Source: Porphyromonadaceae bacterium
GTDB lineage: Bacteria; Bacteroidota; Bacteroidia; Bacteroidales; CAMTPD01
NCBI GenBank assembly: GCA_003447595.1
Contig: DLYT01000044.1
Span: 2,962 to 15,466, forward strand
Reading direction: 5' to 3'
DNA length: 12,505 bases
A program made the translations under genes and the position numbers. Shown here in pieces: positions 1 to 7,063 of the stretch (position 1 is its first letter; each line of letters opens with the position of its first letter). The notes below the pieces were generated by a model. The model did no database searches, was not told the origin of the DNA, and saw only the letters and a program-made list of their open reading frames with translations.

Positions 1-933
1 GGCTATGCCAAACTCGAAGCCTTGAAACACATCTTGCTCCTTCTGTGGGTAATGGTTCTTTTTATTCTTCTGATTGTAGGTTATTATTTAGCCAAAAGAG
101 CTTTGATGCCCGTTTCGGACTTGATACGTCAGATTGGTCAAATTACGGCTTCGAAACTACACAAGCGACTTGTATCACCTAAAGAGAAAGATGAAATAGG
201 TGAATTGGCTGCCGAGTTTAATGCGATGCTCGACAAACTAGAGGCCTCGTTTAGTTCGCAAAAGATGTTTGTCAGCAACGTCTCACATGAATTGCGCACC
301 CCGATGGCAGTCTTGATCGGCGAACTCGAAATTGCGTCGCTTCGCCCAAGATCGGAAGAAGCCTACAAAGCGGTAATCGAATCGGCTCTGGGAGACGCCA
401 AGCACATTGTAAACCTACTCGACGGCTTGCTCAATCTGGCCAAAGCCGCCTATCAGCCCGAACAAATCAAGATGGAAGAAGTGCGTCTCGACGAACTGCT
501 GCTCGATGCTTGCGAAATAGCCATGAAAAGCGATTCGTCGTATCTGGTAGAAATCGACTTCGAGCAAGAGTTTGATGACGATACCTTAATTACCGTTGTA
601 GGCAATGCGTATCTGCTTAAAACCGCTTTTGTAAATCTGCTCGAAAACAATTGCAAGTTTTCCGATAATCATACCTCTCAGGTACAAATCTCGGCAAACA
701 ATAAAGAGGCTGTAATTCGCTTTTCCGATACCGGAATCGGGATAGCCGACGAAGACCTTCCGTTTATCTTTGACCCGTTCTACAGGGGCAAGAACAAAAG
801 CTTTGCCAAGGGTAACGGCATCGGGATGGCTTTGGTAAAACGGATTGTAGAACTCCATAATGGTAGTATTGAGGTCGTTTCTCATCCCAACGAAGGAACT
901 CTATTTATCTTGAGGATACCTCATATTTTCTAA
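1..933 (+). CDS. Sensor histidine kinase, 3' part (5' end outside window)
   Basis: Membrane-bound two-component sensor kinase. The frame is open from base 1, so the true start and the sensor domain lie upstream; a TTG at 22 is not a credible start because it cuts into a continuous frame. The 310 visible residues hold one transmembrane helix (about 10-30), a HAMP linker (about 31-83), a HisKA dimerisation domain with H-box SHELRTP (phosphoacceptor His96, codon 286-288), and an HATPase_c domain with N-box NLLENNCKF (about 213-221), G1 box DTGIGI (about 243-248), F-box FIFDPFYR and G2 box GNGIGMAL (about 271-278). All catalytic boxes are intact, so it should autophosphorylate and pass phosphate to a response regulator, probably encoded just upstream. 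The signal sensed cannot be read from this part. A 136-bp gap separates it from the next gene, with no strong terminator seen there. Confidence 0.95.
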   Translation, partial: GYAKLEALKHILLLLWVMVLFILLIVGYYLAKRALMPVSDLIRQIGQITASKLHKRLVSPKEKDEIGELAAEFNAMLDKLEASFSSQKMFVSNVSHELRTPMAVLIGELEIASLRPRSEEAYKAVIESALGDAKHIVNLLDGLLNLAKAAYQPEQIKMEEVRLDELLLDACEIAMKSDSSYLVEIDFEQEFDDDTLITVVGNAYLLKTAFVNLLENNCKFSDNHTSQVQISANNKEAVIRFSDTGIGIADEDLPFIFDPFYRGKNKSFAKGNGIGMALVKRIVELHNGSIEVVSHPNEGTLFILRIPHIF

Positions 934-1018
934 TAATACAAGAACTTATTACATGCTATTCTATATAATATGTGAAAAAATTATAGCTGTATTAGCGACT
1001 TTTAAAGGGGAATAATTG

Positions 1019-1026
1019 TTACTTTG
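1019..1026 (+). promoter_or_regulatory. Possible -7 element (TTACTTTG) for the SDR operon
   Basis: The octamer TTACTTTG, followed by C, matches the Bacteroidetes -7 consensus TAnnTTTG except at the second base. It lies about 43 nt before the ATG at 1070 and overlaps the alternative upstream starts (TTG 1016, ATG 1028), which favours the 1070 start. I could not find a convincing -33 TTTG at the right distance, so this is a weak call. Confidence 0.3.
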
Positions 1027-1069
1027 CATGAGTTTATCCGAGAAAAAACGAAAACAATATAGACCTGTC

Positions 1070-1831
1070 ATGAAAAAGACGATTTTGATTACCGGAGCTA
1101 CTTCGGGTATTGGAGAAGCAACAGCGATACGCTTTGCTCAAGAAGGACACAGATTGATTCTTACCGGTCGCAGAGCTGAACGCCTTGCGAAGTTGGCATC
1201 CTCACTGAGACAAAATTACAACTGTGAGGTATTACCTATGGCGTTTGACGTTCGAGACAAAGACCGTGTTCACCATACGCTTTCCTCATTGGCTATTAAT
1301 GGAGAAGTCATTGATGTATTGATCAATAATGCCGGATTGGCTAGTGGGTTGTCTCCAATCCAAAATGGAGATTTAGACGATTGGGATGTAATGATCGATA
1401 CCAATATCAAAGGTTTATTATATGTAACACGCGTAATTGCTCCCATGATGGTAAAACAGGGTTTTGGGCACATCATCAACGTTTGCTCCATAGCCGGTGT
1501 ACAAAACTATCCAAACGGCAACGTATATTGCGCAACCAAACATGCGGTATCTTCACTTACCGAAACCATGCGCATGGATTTGAATGCGAGTGGGATCAAG
1601 GTATCACAAGTACTTCCCGGAGCCGTAGAAACTGAGTTCTCGCTCGTTCGCTTCAAAGGTGACGAAGATCGTGCACAAAAGGTATACGAAGGCTTCGAGC
1701 CACTTTCGGGAGCAGACGTTGCCGATGCAATTCACTACATGGTACAAGCTCCGGCACATGTCAACATCAGCGACTTAATGATTTTACCGGCTGCTCAGGC
1801 TTCTTCTACCATTTTCAAACGCAAACAATAA
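1070..1831 (+). CDS. YdfG-like short-chain dehydrogenase/reductase (classical SDR)
   Basis: Soluble NAD(P)-dependent oxidoreductase of 253 residues, the usual length for classical SDRs. Visible motifs are the cofactor-binding TGATSGIG (residues 8-15), Arg34-Arg35 after the second beta strand (suggesting NADP(H) preference), INNAG (85-89), and the catalytic Ser140, Tyr153 and Lys157 (YCATK). Stretches such as DDWDVMIDTNIKGL, VRFKGD and PAHVNI closely resemble E. coli YdfG, which oxidises L-serine, L-allo-threonine and related 3-hydroxy acids and reduces malonic semialdehyde; the same substrate here is inference. The ATG at 1070 is chosen because the glycine-rich motif then begins at residue 8, as is normal; the frame stays open upstream to 1016 but that stretch looks like promoter and leader. 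First gene of a tight three-gene unit, ending 12 nt before the next start. Confidence 0.9.
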   Translation: MKKTILITGATSGIGEATAIRFAQEGHRLILTGRRAERLAKLASSLRQNYNCEVLPMAFDVRDKDRVHHTLSSLAINGEVIDVLINNAGLASGLSPIQNGDLDDWDVMIDTNIKGLLYVTRVIAPMMVKQGFGHIINVCSIAGVQNYPNGNVYCATKHAVSSLTETMRMDLNASGIKVSQVLPGAVETEFSLVRFKGDEDRAQKVYEGFEPLSGADVADAIHYMVQAPAHVNISDLMILPAAQASSTIFKRKQ

Positions 1832-1843
1832 TCGACCAAGCTT

Positions 1844-2728
1844 ATGAAAAGAGTACTGGTAGTAGGCGCAAATGGATTTGTGGGTAGGCAAGTGTTGCAA
1901 ACTCTCGAAAAAAGCAGCTACGAGCTTTATGCCACATCGCATCATGAAGATATCAATCCGCACGGAAATCATCATTTTGTACAATGTGATTTAAGTAGTA
2001 TTGAAGAGACCGACAAATTATTGAATAACATTCAGCCACATATCATTATCAATGCCGCAGCGTTATCGGCTGTTGACTTTTGTGAAGAACATCAGGATAT
2101 GGCCCAGCGCATCAATGTGGGTGCCGTAAAGCAGATGGCTCAATATTGCAAAGTCACCAAAAACAGACTGATTCACATCTCTACCGACTTTGTCTTTGAC
2201 GGAAAAACAGATCAACTTTACAACGAAGATGATGAAAAGAATCCGGTCAATTTCTACGGACAAACCAAGTCGGACAGTGAGGATCTCGTCATGGAAATGT
2301 GCAAATCATACGCCATTGTTCGTGTGGTGGTGGTATACGGTACTCCGCTTCCGGGCCAACATTCCAACATTGTTTTGTTGGTAAAAAACAGACTCGAAGC
2401 CGGCGAACCCGTACGCGTTGTAAACGATCAATATCGCACACCTACTTATGTAGGTGATATTGTCAAAGGTGTGGTTTCACTACTCGAAAGCAACCAAAAC
2501 GGAATCTTCCATTTGTGTGGTAAAGACTACATGAGTATTGCCGATATCGCCTTTAAGGTAGCTGCACACTTCGGCCTCGACAGTTCGCTGATAGAGCCCG
2601 TAAGCACAGCGCAGATGAAAGAAAAAACTCCTCGTCCGCAGTACAGCGGACTTTCAATCAAGAAAGCACAGGAGGTTCTCAACTACCAGCCTTTATCATT
2701 CGAACAGGGCTTATTCAAAATACAATAA
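1844..2728 (+). CDS. RmlD-like NAD(P)-dependent sugar reductase/epimerase (extended SDR)
   Basis: 294-residue extended short-chain dehydrogenase of the dTDP-4-dehydrorhamnose reductase (RmlD) superfamily. The Rossmann motif GANGFVG is at residues 8-14 (Gly8, Gly11, Gly14); INAAALSAVDFCE (about 69-81) corresponds to the RmlD 'NAAAYTAVDKAE' region; HISTDFVFDG (111-120) carries the catalytic Ser/Thr; Tyr138 and Lys142 form YxxxK; and the C-terminal half has the family's QYRTPTYVGDI stretch. No rml or other nucleotide-sugar gene is adjacent, so a role in dTDP-rhamnose synthesis is not supported by context; the substrate may be another nucleotide sugar. Lies 12 nt after the YdfG-like gene and 9 nt before the DUF3810 gene, so the three are very likely co-transcribed. 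No signal peptide; cytoplasmic. Confidence 0.88.
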   Translation: MKRVLVVGANGFVGRQVLQTLEKSSYELYATSHHEDINPHGNHHFVQCDLSSIEETDKLLNNIQPHIIINAAALSAVDFCEEHQDMAQRINVGAVKQMAQYCKVTKNRLIHISTDFVFDGKTDQLYNEDDEKNPVNFYGQTKSDSEDLVMEMCKSYAIVRVVVVYGTPLPGQHSNIVLLVKNRLEAGEPVRVVNDQYRTPTYVGDIVKGVVSLLESNQNGIFHLCGKDYMSIADIAFKVAAHFGLDSSLIEPVSTAQMKEKTPRPQYSGLSIKKAQEVLNYQPLSFEQGLFKIQ

Positions 2729-2737
2729 CACAACCCA

Positions 2738-3829
2738 ATGTCAACAGGTATAAAACCATATAAAAAACGACTTATCGCACTAGCCTTTTCTGTTTTGTTT
2801 CTGATCGTGATTGAAGTATGCAAACGCAACCCTGCCTTTGCCGATACCTATTTTACGTCTGTATATCGAAACATCATGGTTGTGCTCAATGGTATGTCGT
2901 CGGTGTTTCCTTTTTCACTTTACGATGTTTTTATTCTTGTTGGCATTGTGTTTATCTTTTGGCAAATCTCTTTCTTTTTCAGAAAGAAATGGGCTTCGGC
3001 TCTACTTAATTTAGGATTGTTTGGTGTGGGACTCATGATCTTCTTCGAACTTTCATGGGGAATTAATTACTTCTCGTCCGATTTCTTTACACGAAACAAC
3101 TTGGAGCGAAGCGCGCCCGACTCTATCGCATACAAATCGTATGTAACCGATTACATCGCGGCTATGAATCATACATTTCAGCATCTCGATACCACTCAAG
3201 TAGACTCGATGGATGTGTGGCTTCAGCAAACTTTCAATTCCAAAGAGCGCACCTTGGGGATACTTACTCAGAATGGCTATCGAAAACTAAACAAAGAGTT
3301 TGTGATCAACACGATACCCTACTCTGCGCGTGCCAAGCGAATGCTCTTCGGAGACACGTATGCCGGAATGGGAATACTGGGCTACTACGGACCGTTTTTC
3401 TCTGAAGCTCATCTGAATCCCAACCTGTTGCCTCATCAGATTCCATTTACCTATGCGCACGAAATGGCTCATCTTGCCGGCATCACCAGCGAAGCTGAGG
3501 CCAACTTCTATGCATTCAAAATTCTGACAAATACCAATAGTAACGCGCTTCGCTTCTCTGCTTACTACTCCCTTTTGCCTCATGTGCTCAACAATGCCGC
3601 ACGATGTATGCCTGAAGAAGAATACAAAACGCTGATCGAGTCGGTAGATCCCAACATCATCAAAATACTGCGCTATACACGTACACATTGGGACAATCTA
3701 TACTCTCCCTTGATTGGTCAGATACAAGATCACCTCTACAATTATTACTTACAAAGCAATAACATACCCTCGGGACTTCAAAACTATTCGGAAGTAGTAG
3801 AACTACTTGTTTCTACCGATAGCAAATAA
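2738..3829 (+). CDS. DUF3810-type membrane protein with HExxH metallopeptidase-like motif
   Basis: 363-residue integral membrane protein I assign to DUF3810 on its layout and signature. Three hydrophobic segments at about 11-28, 60-82 and 88-112 form the N-terminal third; the rest appears soluble. The key feature is TYAHEMAHLAGI, with His241, Glu242 and His245 forming HExxH, followed by SEAEANFYAF whose Glu252 or Glu254 could be the third zinc ligand, as in gluzincin-type peptidases. Known: the family is largely uncharacterised. Inference: a membrane-anchored zinc protease or a derived non-protease. The protein starts 9 nt after the RmlD-like gene, so it is the last gene of that unit. Its stop codon overlaps the T-tract of the terminator serving the converging minus-strand gene; no plus-strand terminator of its own is evident. 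Confidence 0.85.
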   Translation: MSTGIKPYKKRLIALAFSVLFLIVIEVCKRNPAFADTYFTSVYRNIMVVLNGMSSVFPFSLYDVFILVGIVFIFWQISFFFRKKWASALLNLGLFGVGLMIFFELSWGINYFSSDFFTRNNLERSAPDSIAYKSYVTDYIAAMNHTFQHLDTTQVDSMDVWLQQTFNSKERTLGILTQNGYRKLNKEFVINTIPYSARAKRMLFGDTYAGMGILGYYGPFFSEAHLNPNLLPHQIPFTYAHEMAHLAGITSEAEANFYAFKILTNTNSNALRFSAYYSLLPHVLNNAARCMPEEEYKTLIESVDPNIIKILRYTRTHWDNLYSPLIGQIQDHLYNYYLQSNNIPSGLQNYSEVVELLVSTDSK

Positions 3830-3867
3830 AAAAATCGTCCCGCATGCAGGAATTGCATACAGGACGA
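3828..3867 (-). terminator. Rho-independent terminator of the Spy-like gene
   Basis: Outer stem TCGTCC (3835-3840) pairs with GGACGA (3862-3867), and an inner stem ATGCA/TGCAT (3844-3848 with 3854-3858) encloses a 5-nt loop. Seven A at 3828-3834 give a seven-U tract on the minus strand, while no T-run follows on the plus strand, so it serves the minus-strand gene ending at 3928. The tract overlaps the TAA of the DUF3810 gene. Confidence 0.8.
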
Positions 3868-3927
3868 CTAGATAAATTATTAACAACTAACAAAAAATCG
3901 ATTTAGTTTTGGATCGTATCGGATATC

Positions 3928-4374
3928 TTATTTTCCCGATTCGCCTGCTACAAGCTTTTCGAGAAATTGTGTATACTGCTCAGGAGTCAGCACTTGCTTG
4001 ATTTGTTGCAAGTCTTGCTGTACCATATCTGACTTAGCTTTTTGCAAGCGTTGTATTTGTTGCACGTAATAGTTAATCGAATCATTTACGGCTTTTTGAT
4101 TGGTACGTCCTTGTTGCGCAACGTTGTCCCATTGAGACTCTTGTTGTTTCGAAAGGTTTAAGGAAGATCTTGCATGACGATGCCAGTCATGATCCATCCA
4201 ATATCCGTCCATCATACCAGGACCCATATAATAACCACCGTTACCACCCCACATCATGCCGGGACCCATATAATAACCACCATTGCCACCGTTGCCATTA
4301 CCCCATCTATCTTGAGCCGAAGCTGTAGCAATTACTGCACTAAATAAAACAACACTTAAAAGGAACTTTTTCAT
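3928..4374 (-). CDS. Secreted Spy/CpxP-like protein with Gly/Tyr/Met-rich duplicated segment
   Basis: 148-residue exported protein. The ATG at 4374 is chosen because it begins a textbook signal peptide (MKKFLLSVVLFSAVIATASA, cleavage likely after Ala20); an upstream extension to 4428 would put an implausible polar stretch in front. After the signal comes a Gly/Asn/Tyr/Met-rich segment with two 14-residue copies of GGNGGYYMGPGMM plus W or D (29-42, 43-56), then a His/Asp/Trp-rich patch (about 57-68), then a helical domain with SLNLSKQQ and LTPEQ (129-133) resembling the LTxxQ motifs of Spy/CpxP periplasmic chaperones and related metal-responsive proteins. Inference: an envelope-stress or metal-binding protein; the Met/His content would suit copper but this is unproven. 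It is monocistronic, with its own terminator at 3828-3867. Confidence 0.8.
   Translation of the reverse strand: MKKFLLSVVLFSAVIATASAQDRWGNGNGGNGGYYMGPGMMWGGNGGYYMGPGMMDGYWMDHDWHRHARSSLNLSKQQESQWDNVAQQGRTNQKAVNDSINYYVQQIQRLQKAKSDMVQQDLQQIKQVLTPEQYTQFLEKLVAGESGK
4211..4290 (-). repeat. Tandem 42-bp duplication inside the Spy-like gene
   Basis: Two copies, 4211-4248 and 4253-4290, match at 34 of 38 positions with a 42-bp period. They encode the two GGNGGYYMGPGMM units. The differences are transitions, and all but none of the encoded residues are preserved apart from the final W/D after each unit, suggesting an in-frame duplication kept under selection. Confidence 0.85.
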
Positions 4375-4835
4375 AATCATCTCTCTTAATTCAACATCAC
4401 TAAAGTTCACTGTCGTATGTAAAACCAATTAGAGCAGATTTTGCTCATCCCAAAGCTTTCTATTATCATTTTTTAGTAATAACATATACTTTCATTCACA
4501 ATTAGATAGCTATTAACAACGAACCATTTGTAATAAACACACGACATTCATTACATTCTTGCGCTAAAAAAAATGAGATCTAAGCTAAACATTATCTGCT
4601 TCCCCATTGTTTTTTGCTTGGTATATCAGATAAAAAACCTCGTTTAGTTCTGAAATAAAGCATGTTTGGTTTTCACAAAAACCTTACTTCCTTTTTTAGA
4701 AAAGTATGCTTGGTTCTTTTTAGTTGCTTGTGATAAATAAATTACACCCGATGTATCAAATTTTTAAACGCAACATTTTGCAAAAACCGTTTTTTGTTTA
4801 ATTTTACAGCATAAACTTTTAAATTATTATTTTTC
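4375..4835. other. 461-bp divergent intergenic region
   Basis: No credible gene is seen on either strand; the sequence is strongly A/T-rich. It should hold the promoters of the minus-strand Spy-like gene and the plus-strand CxxC gene. Visible structure: a small dyad GAGCA/TGCTC (4432-4436, 4442-4446) upstream of the Spy-like gene, possibly an operator; an imperfect direct repeat of 18 bp at 4657-4674 and 4701-4718 (14 of 18 match, 44-bp period); and a promoter-like pair at 4776-4806. No promoter with both elements could be placed for the minus-strand gene. Confidence 0.7.
4776..4806 (+). promoter_or_regulatory. Probable promoter of the CxxC-protein gene
   Basis: TTTTG at 4776-4780 (-33 type) is followed after 18 nt by TAATTTTA at 4799-4806, a one-mismatch version of the Bacteroidetes -7 consensus TAnnTTTG. 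The predicted transcript would begin near 4813, about 23 nt before the ATG at 4836. Confidence 0.5.
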
Positions 4836-5318
4836 ATGGAAACCATCCACGAGCCGCTAAGTAAGTTTTATTGTGATACTTGCGGAATGCTTATCGAAAA
4901 CCCGGAAGATGTATCAATCGAATGGTTGGAAGATGTAAACAACGTAGGCAAAATCAAAGCTAAACGTTTTAGACTTGTCCATAACCAAGCTTCATCTCCC
5001 AAAGAGGGTATCGATGGGTGCAACAAATTATTAGCGAACAGCTCTTCTTGCGACAACACACTCGATGGCTTCATTGAGTACGCGTATGCCGAACTAATCG
5101 AGGATAACGATACCGTAGAAGGTGCTCGCGCTGAATTTTTTGACCTATTCAGAAGACTTACGCTTCCTTATTACGAACAAGCTCGTTTCTATGCCAGACA
5201 GGCTTATGATGACGTCACAGTTGATGACATAAAGAAATACAGACAAGAAGATCTTTATGACTACATCAAGACATGTCTCAGATCTGATGGTATCGAAGTT
5301 GAAGAAGACGAAGATTAA
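4836..5318 (+). CDS. Uncharacterised CxxC protein, possible zinc-binding N-terminus
   Basis: 160-residue acidic, cytoplasmic protein with no signal peptide or membrane helix. I do not recognise the family. The N-terminus has FYCDTCGM (Cys13, Cys16); His49 in FRLVHN, Cys62 in GIDGC and Cys72 could supply further ligands, so a zinc-binding fold over residues about 10-75 is plausible. The C-terminal half looks all-helical and ends with an acidic tail (VEEDED). It stands alone: preceded by a probable promoter and followed by a strong terminator 16 nt after its stop. It could be a small regulatory or nucleic-acid-associated protein, but nothing in the neighbours supports a specific role. Confidence 0.85.
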   Translation: METIHEPLSKFYCDTCGMLIENPEDVSIEWLEDVNNVGKIKAKRFRLVHNQASSPKEGIDGCNKLLANSSSCDNTLDGFIEYAYAELIEDNDTVEGARAEFFDLFRRLTLPYYEQARFYARQAYDDVTVDDIKKYRQEDLYDYIKTCLRSDGIEVEEDED

Positions 5319-5334
5319 GCTAAATGCAAAATAT

Positions 5335-5370
5335 AAAAAGGACTATCTGAACATTCGGATAGTCCTTTTT
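5335..5370. terminator. Bidirectional terminator between CxxC gene and GH30 gene
   Basis: A 13-bp perfect stem (5335-5347 with 5358-5370), extended by three more pairs including one G-U, closes a 4-nt loop ACAT at 5351-5354. Five A precede and five T end the stem, with a further CTTTTTC tract after it. It can terminate the CxxC gene on the plus strand and the converging GH30 gene (stop at 5435) on the minus strand. Confidence 0.93.
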
Positions 5371-5434
5371 CTTTTTCTACCAACTCTATTTCTACGAAAA
5401 ATAGATATCAAGTATCACTTCATCAGATGTAACA

Positions 5435-6877
5435 TTACAACGGAATCACAAAAGTAGTCAAGCTCTGAGCCGGAGCAGTATAAACCCACTCGGAACCCCG
5501 ATCCTGAATATCGGGATAAATGAGCTTACAGTCCTCTTGTGCCGAAGTGCGGTAACTCGTCGGATAGTCGCGAGGGAATACACCTTCTACCATCGTTGTA
5601 TATTGCATGGGAACCGTATCGGTATTTACCACCGCAACGACCAACTCTTTTTTATCGGGACTCAACGCTGCCATCACTTGCGGCTGATCTGCTTCAAGCA
5701 GCGTATAGCCTTGCTTAAAAAACGACGTGATTTGTTTGCGCACATAATAGTTCTTGATCACTTCGTAATCGTGCGTGGTAAAGTTTCCTCTAAACTGGCA
5801 CCACTCGTTGTTATGCTCTTCCATCATTTGCCAGTCGAGCCACGCTTGTGGTTGCATGATCTTCATATCATCAAAGAGCTTTTGGGTAAGCAACAGATTG
5901 CTTTGCAAACCGACACCTCCGCTTGGCCCTGTTTCCGATTGCCAAAACGGAATCTTCTTATCCGCCATCAGTCGATGCAATTCTTCACGTTCGGCATTGG
6001 TTCCCGAGTAAGTATGAGTATTGAACTGTCCGAGTTTGGGAAAGATATCACCGGCTTCATCATACGCCTTCACAATCCGGATAGCCGAGGCCAAGTTGGT
6101 TTCGTCAGACGCTGCCAACACCGTATTGTTCAGTCCGGCTTTCTTTAGCTTCGGATACAACATGCGGATAATCGCAATCTGAGTAGCCGGATCGAAGTGG
6201 CATCCTTCTTGCGAACCTTGATTGTTCCAGTAGCTCGACAGCGATTCGTTGAACGGTTCGAGGGTTTTGAATTCGATGCCATACACCTCTTTATAATGCT
6301 TGCAAACTTCAATCAAATAGTCGCAAAACGCTTCGTAGTATTCGGGGCGAAGGTTATCCTTCGAAGGGTCTTCGTGCCCTGCCGCGCAACCACTATACGT
6401 CATCCAATAAGGCGGTGAATTCGAGAAAGCCTCAAATACGGCATCCGGCCTCAATTCTTTAATCTTGAGCATTACTTTGCGTTGAGCCTCATCGGCTTTC
6501 CAGTTCATCGCACTATCGGGCCGTGGCCAAAAGCCATCCATCTCGGCACGCTTGCCTTTCCCCTTCACCATGTGCCCGTCGGCATGCGACGGATCATCGC
6601 CCCCACCAATGTTGTATCGAAAGATATTCATATTGAGACCTTCGGGACTTACCATCAAATTTACGATCTCATCAATCTGATTATCGTCCCAACTTCCCAC
6701 CTGAGCAGCCCACCAACAGAGCGAACTCCCCCATCCTTCGATGGTTTGCATCGGTTTATTGGCATTGATGCGGACGGTAGCTTTTTGAGGAGATTGTGTT
6801 GTTGCTTGCGCTAATGCAAAAAGAGGTAGCATACATAGAATAAATAGCGGATACATCCGCCTGGTGTGTTTTCGCAT
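5435..6877 (-). CDS. Secreted GH30-family glycoside hydrolase
   Basis: 480-residue exported retaining glycosidase. An N-terminal signal sequence (hydrophobic core about 9-23, likely cut near ALA|Q24) sends it to the periplasm or surface; no clear lipobox. The clan GH-A (beta/alpha)8 barrel spans about 45-395, starting with EGWGSSLCWWA (47-57) and FRYNIGGGDDP (86-96). LEPFNE places the acid/base at Glu211, and WQSETGPSGG places the nucleophile at Glu315. The remaining ~85 residues form the beta-sandwich usually fused to GH30 barrels, so the protein is full length. GH30 activities include beta-1,6-galactanase, beta-1,6-glucanase, xylanase and glucosylceramidase; the N-terminal signature reminds me of the endo-beta-1,6-galactanase subfamily, but substrate is unresolved. 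No SusC/SusD or other CAZyme gene is nearby. A 23-bp-period palindrome array lies just upstream. Confidence 0.92.
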   Translation of the reverse strand: MRKHTRRMYPLFILCMLPLFALAQATTQSPQKATVRINANKPMQTIEGWGSSLCWWAAQVGSWDDNQIDEIVNLMVSPEGLNMNIFRYNIGGGDDPSHADGHMVKGKGKRAEMDGFWPRPDSAMNWKADEAQRKVMLKIKELRPDAVFEAFSNSPPYWMTYSGCAAGHEDPSKDNLRPEYYEAFCDYLIEVCKHYKEVYGIEFKTLEPFNESLSSYWNNQGSQEGCHFDPATQIAIIRMLYPKLKKAGLNNTVLAASDETNLASAIRIVKAYDEAGDIFPKLGQFNTHTYSGTNAEREELHRLMADKKIPFWQSETGPSGGVGLQSNLLLTQKLFDDMKIMQPQAWLDWQMMEEHNNEWCQFRGNFTTHDYEVIKNYYVRKQITSFFKQGYTLLEADQPQVMAALSPDKKELVVAVVNTDTVPMQYTTMVEGVFPRDYPTSYRTSAQEDCKLIYPDIQDRGSEWVYTAPAQSLTTFVIPL

Positions 6878-6917
6878 AATGGAATGTATTATAAAGGTTT
6901 CCCTAAATATAATACGT

Positions 6918-7032
6918 TTCGATCAAACGAAAAAAACTTCTTCAATGAAAACAGTTTTTCATTTTCATTGAAAAGAGAATTGCGTCTTCGACGAAAACTA
7001 TTTTGCGTTTTCAATGAAAACATTTTGCCATT
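6918..7032. repeat. 23-bp-period array of short palindromes upstream of GH30
   Basis: Four 9-bp dyads fitting TTCRNYGAA start at 6941, 6964, 6987 and 7010, exactly 23 bp apart, each followed by AAA or AAAA. A degenerate fifth copy (TTCGATCAA) begins at 6918, again 23 bp away. The copy at 7010 sits in a larger perfect dyad GTTTTCA-A-TGAAAAC (7007-7021), and the copy at 6964 in TTTTCA-T-TGAAAA (6962-6974). The period is not a multiple of three and no reading frame uses it. The array ends about 40 bp before the GH30 start, as expected for a multi-site operator, although a decayed tandem repeat is also possible. Confidence 0.85.
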
Positions 7033-7063
7033 CTTCCCATCCATTTTATTGAATAGCAGCCAC

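Noticed and set aside
1016..1069. Upstream TTG/ATG starts of the YdfG-like gene (1016, 1028)
   Set aside because: They add an 18-residue charged stretch absent from SDR proteins and overlap the likely promoter element.
3287..3688. 133-residue minus-strand frame inside the DUF3810 gene
   Set aside because: Shadow of the plus-strand gene; no motif and no upstream signals.
5537..6148. 203-residue plus-strand frame opposite GH30
   Set aside because: Fully antisense to a confidently identified gene, no recognisable domain, and no start-region support.
6918..7032. CRISPR array interpretation of the 23-bp repeats
   Set aside because: The conserved part is about 9-13 bp with only 10-14 bp between copies, the copies are degenerate, and no cas gene is nearby; too short for repeats plus spacers.
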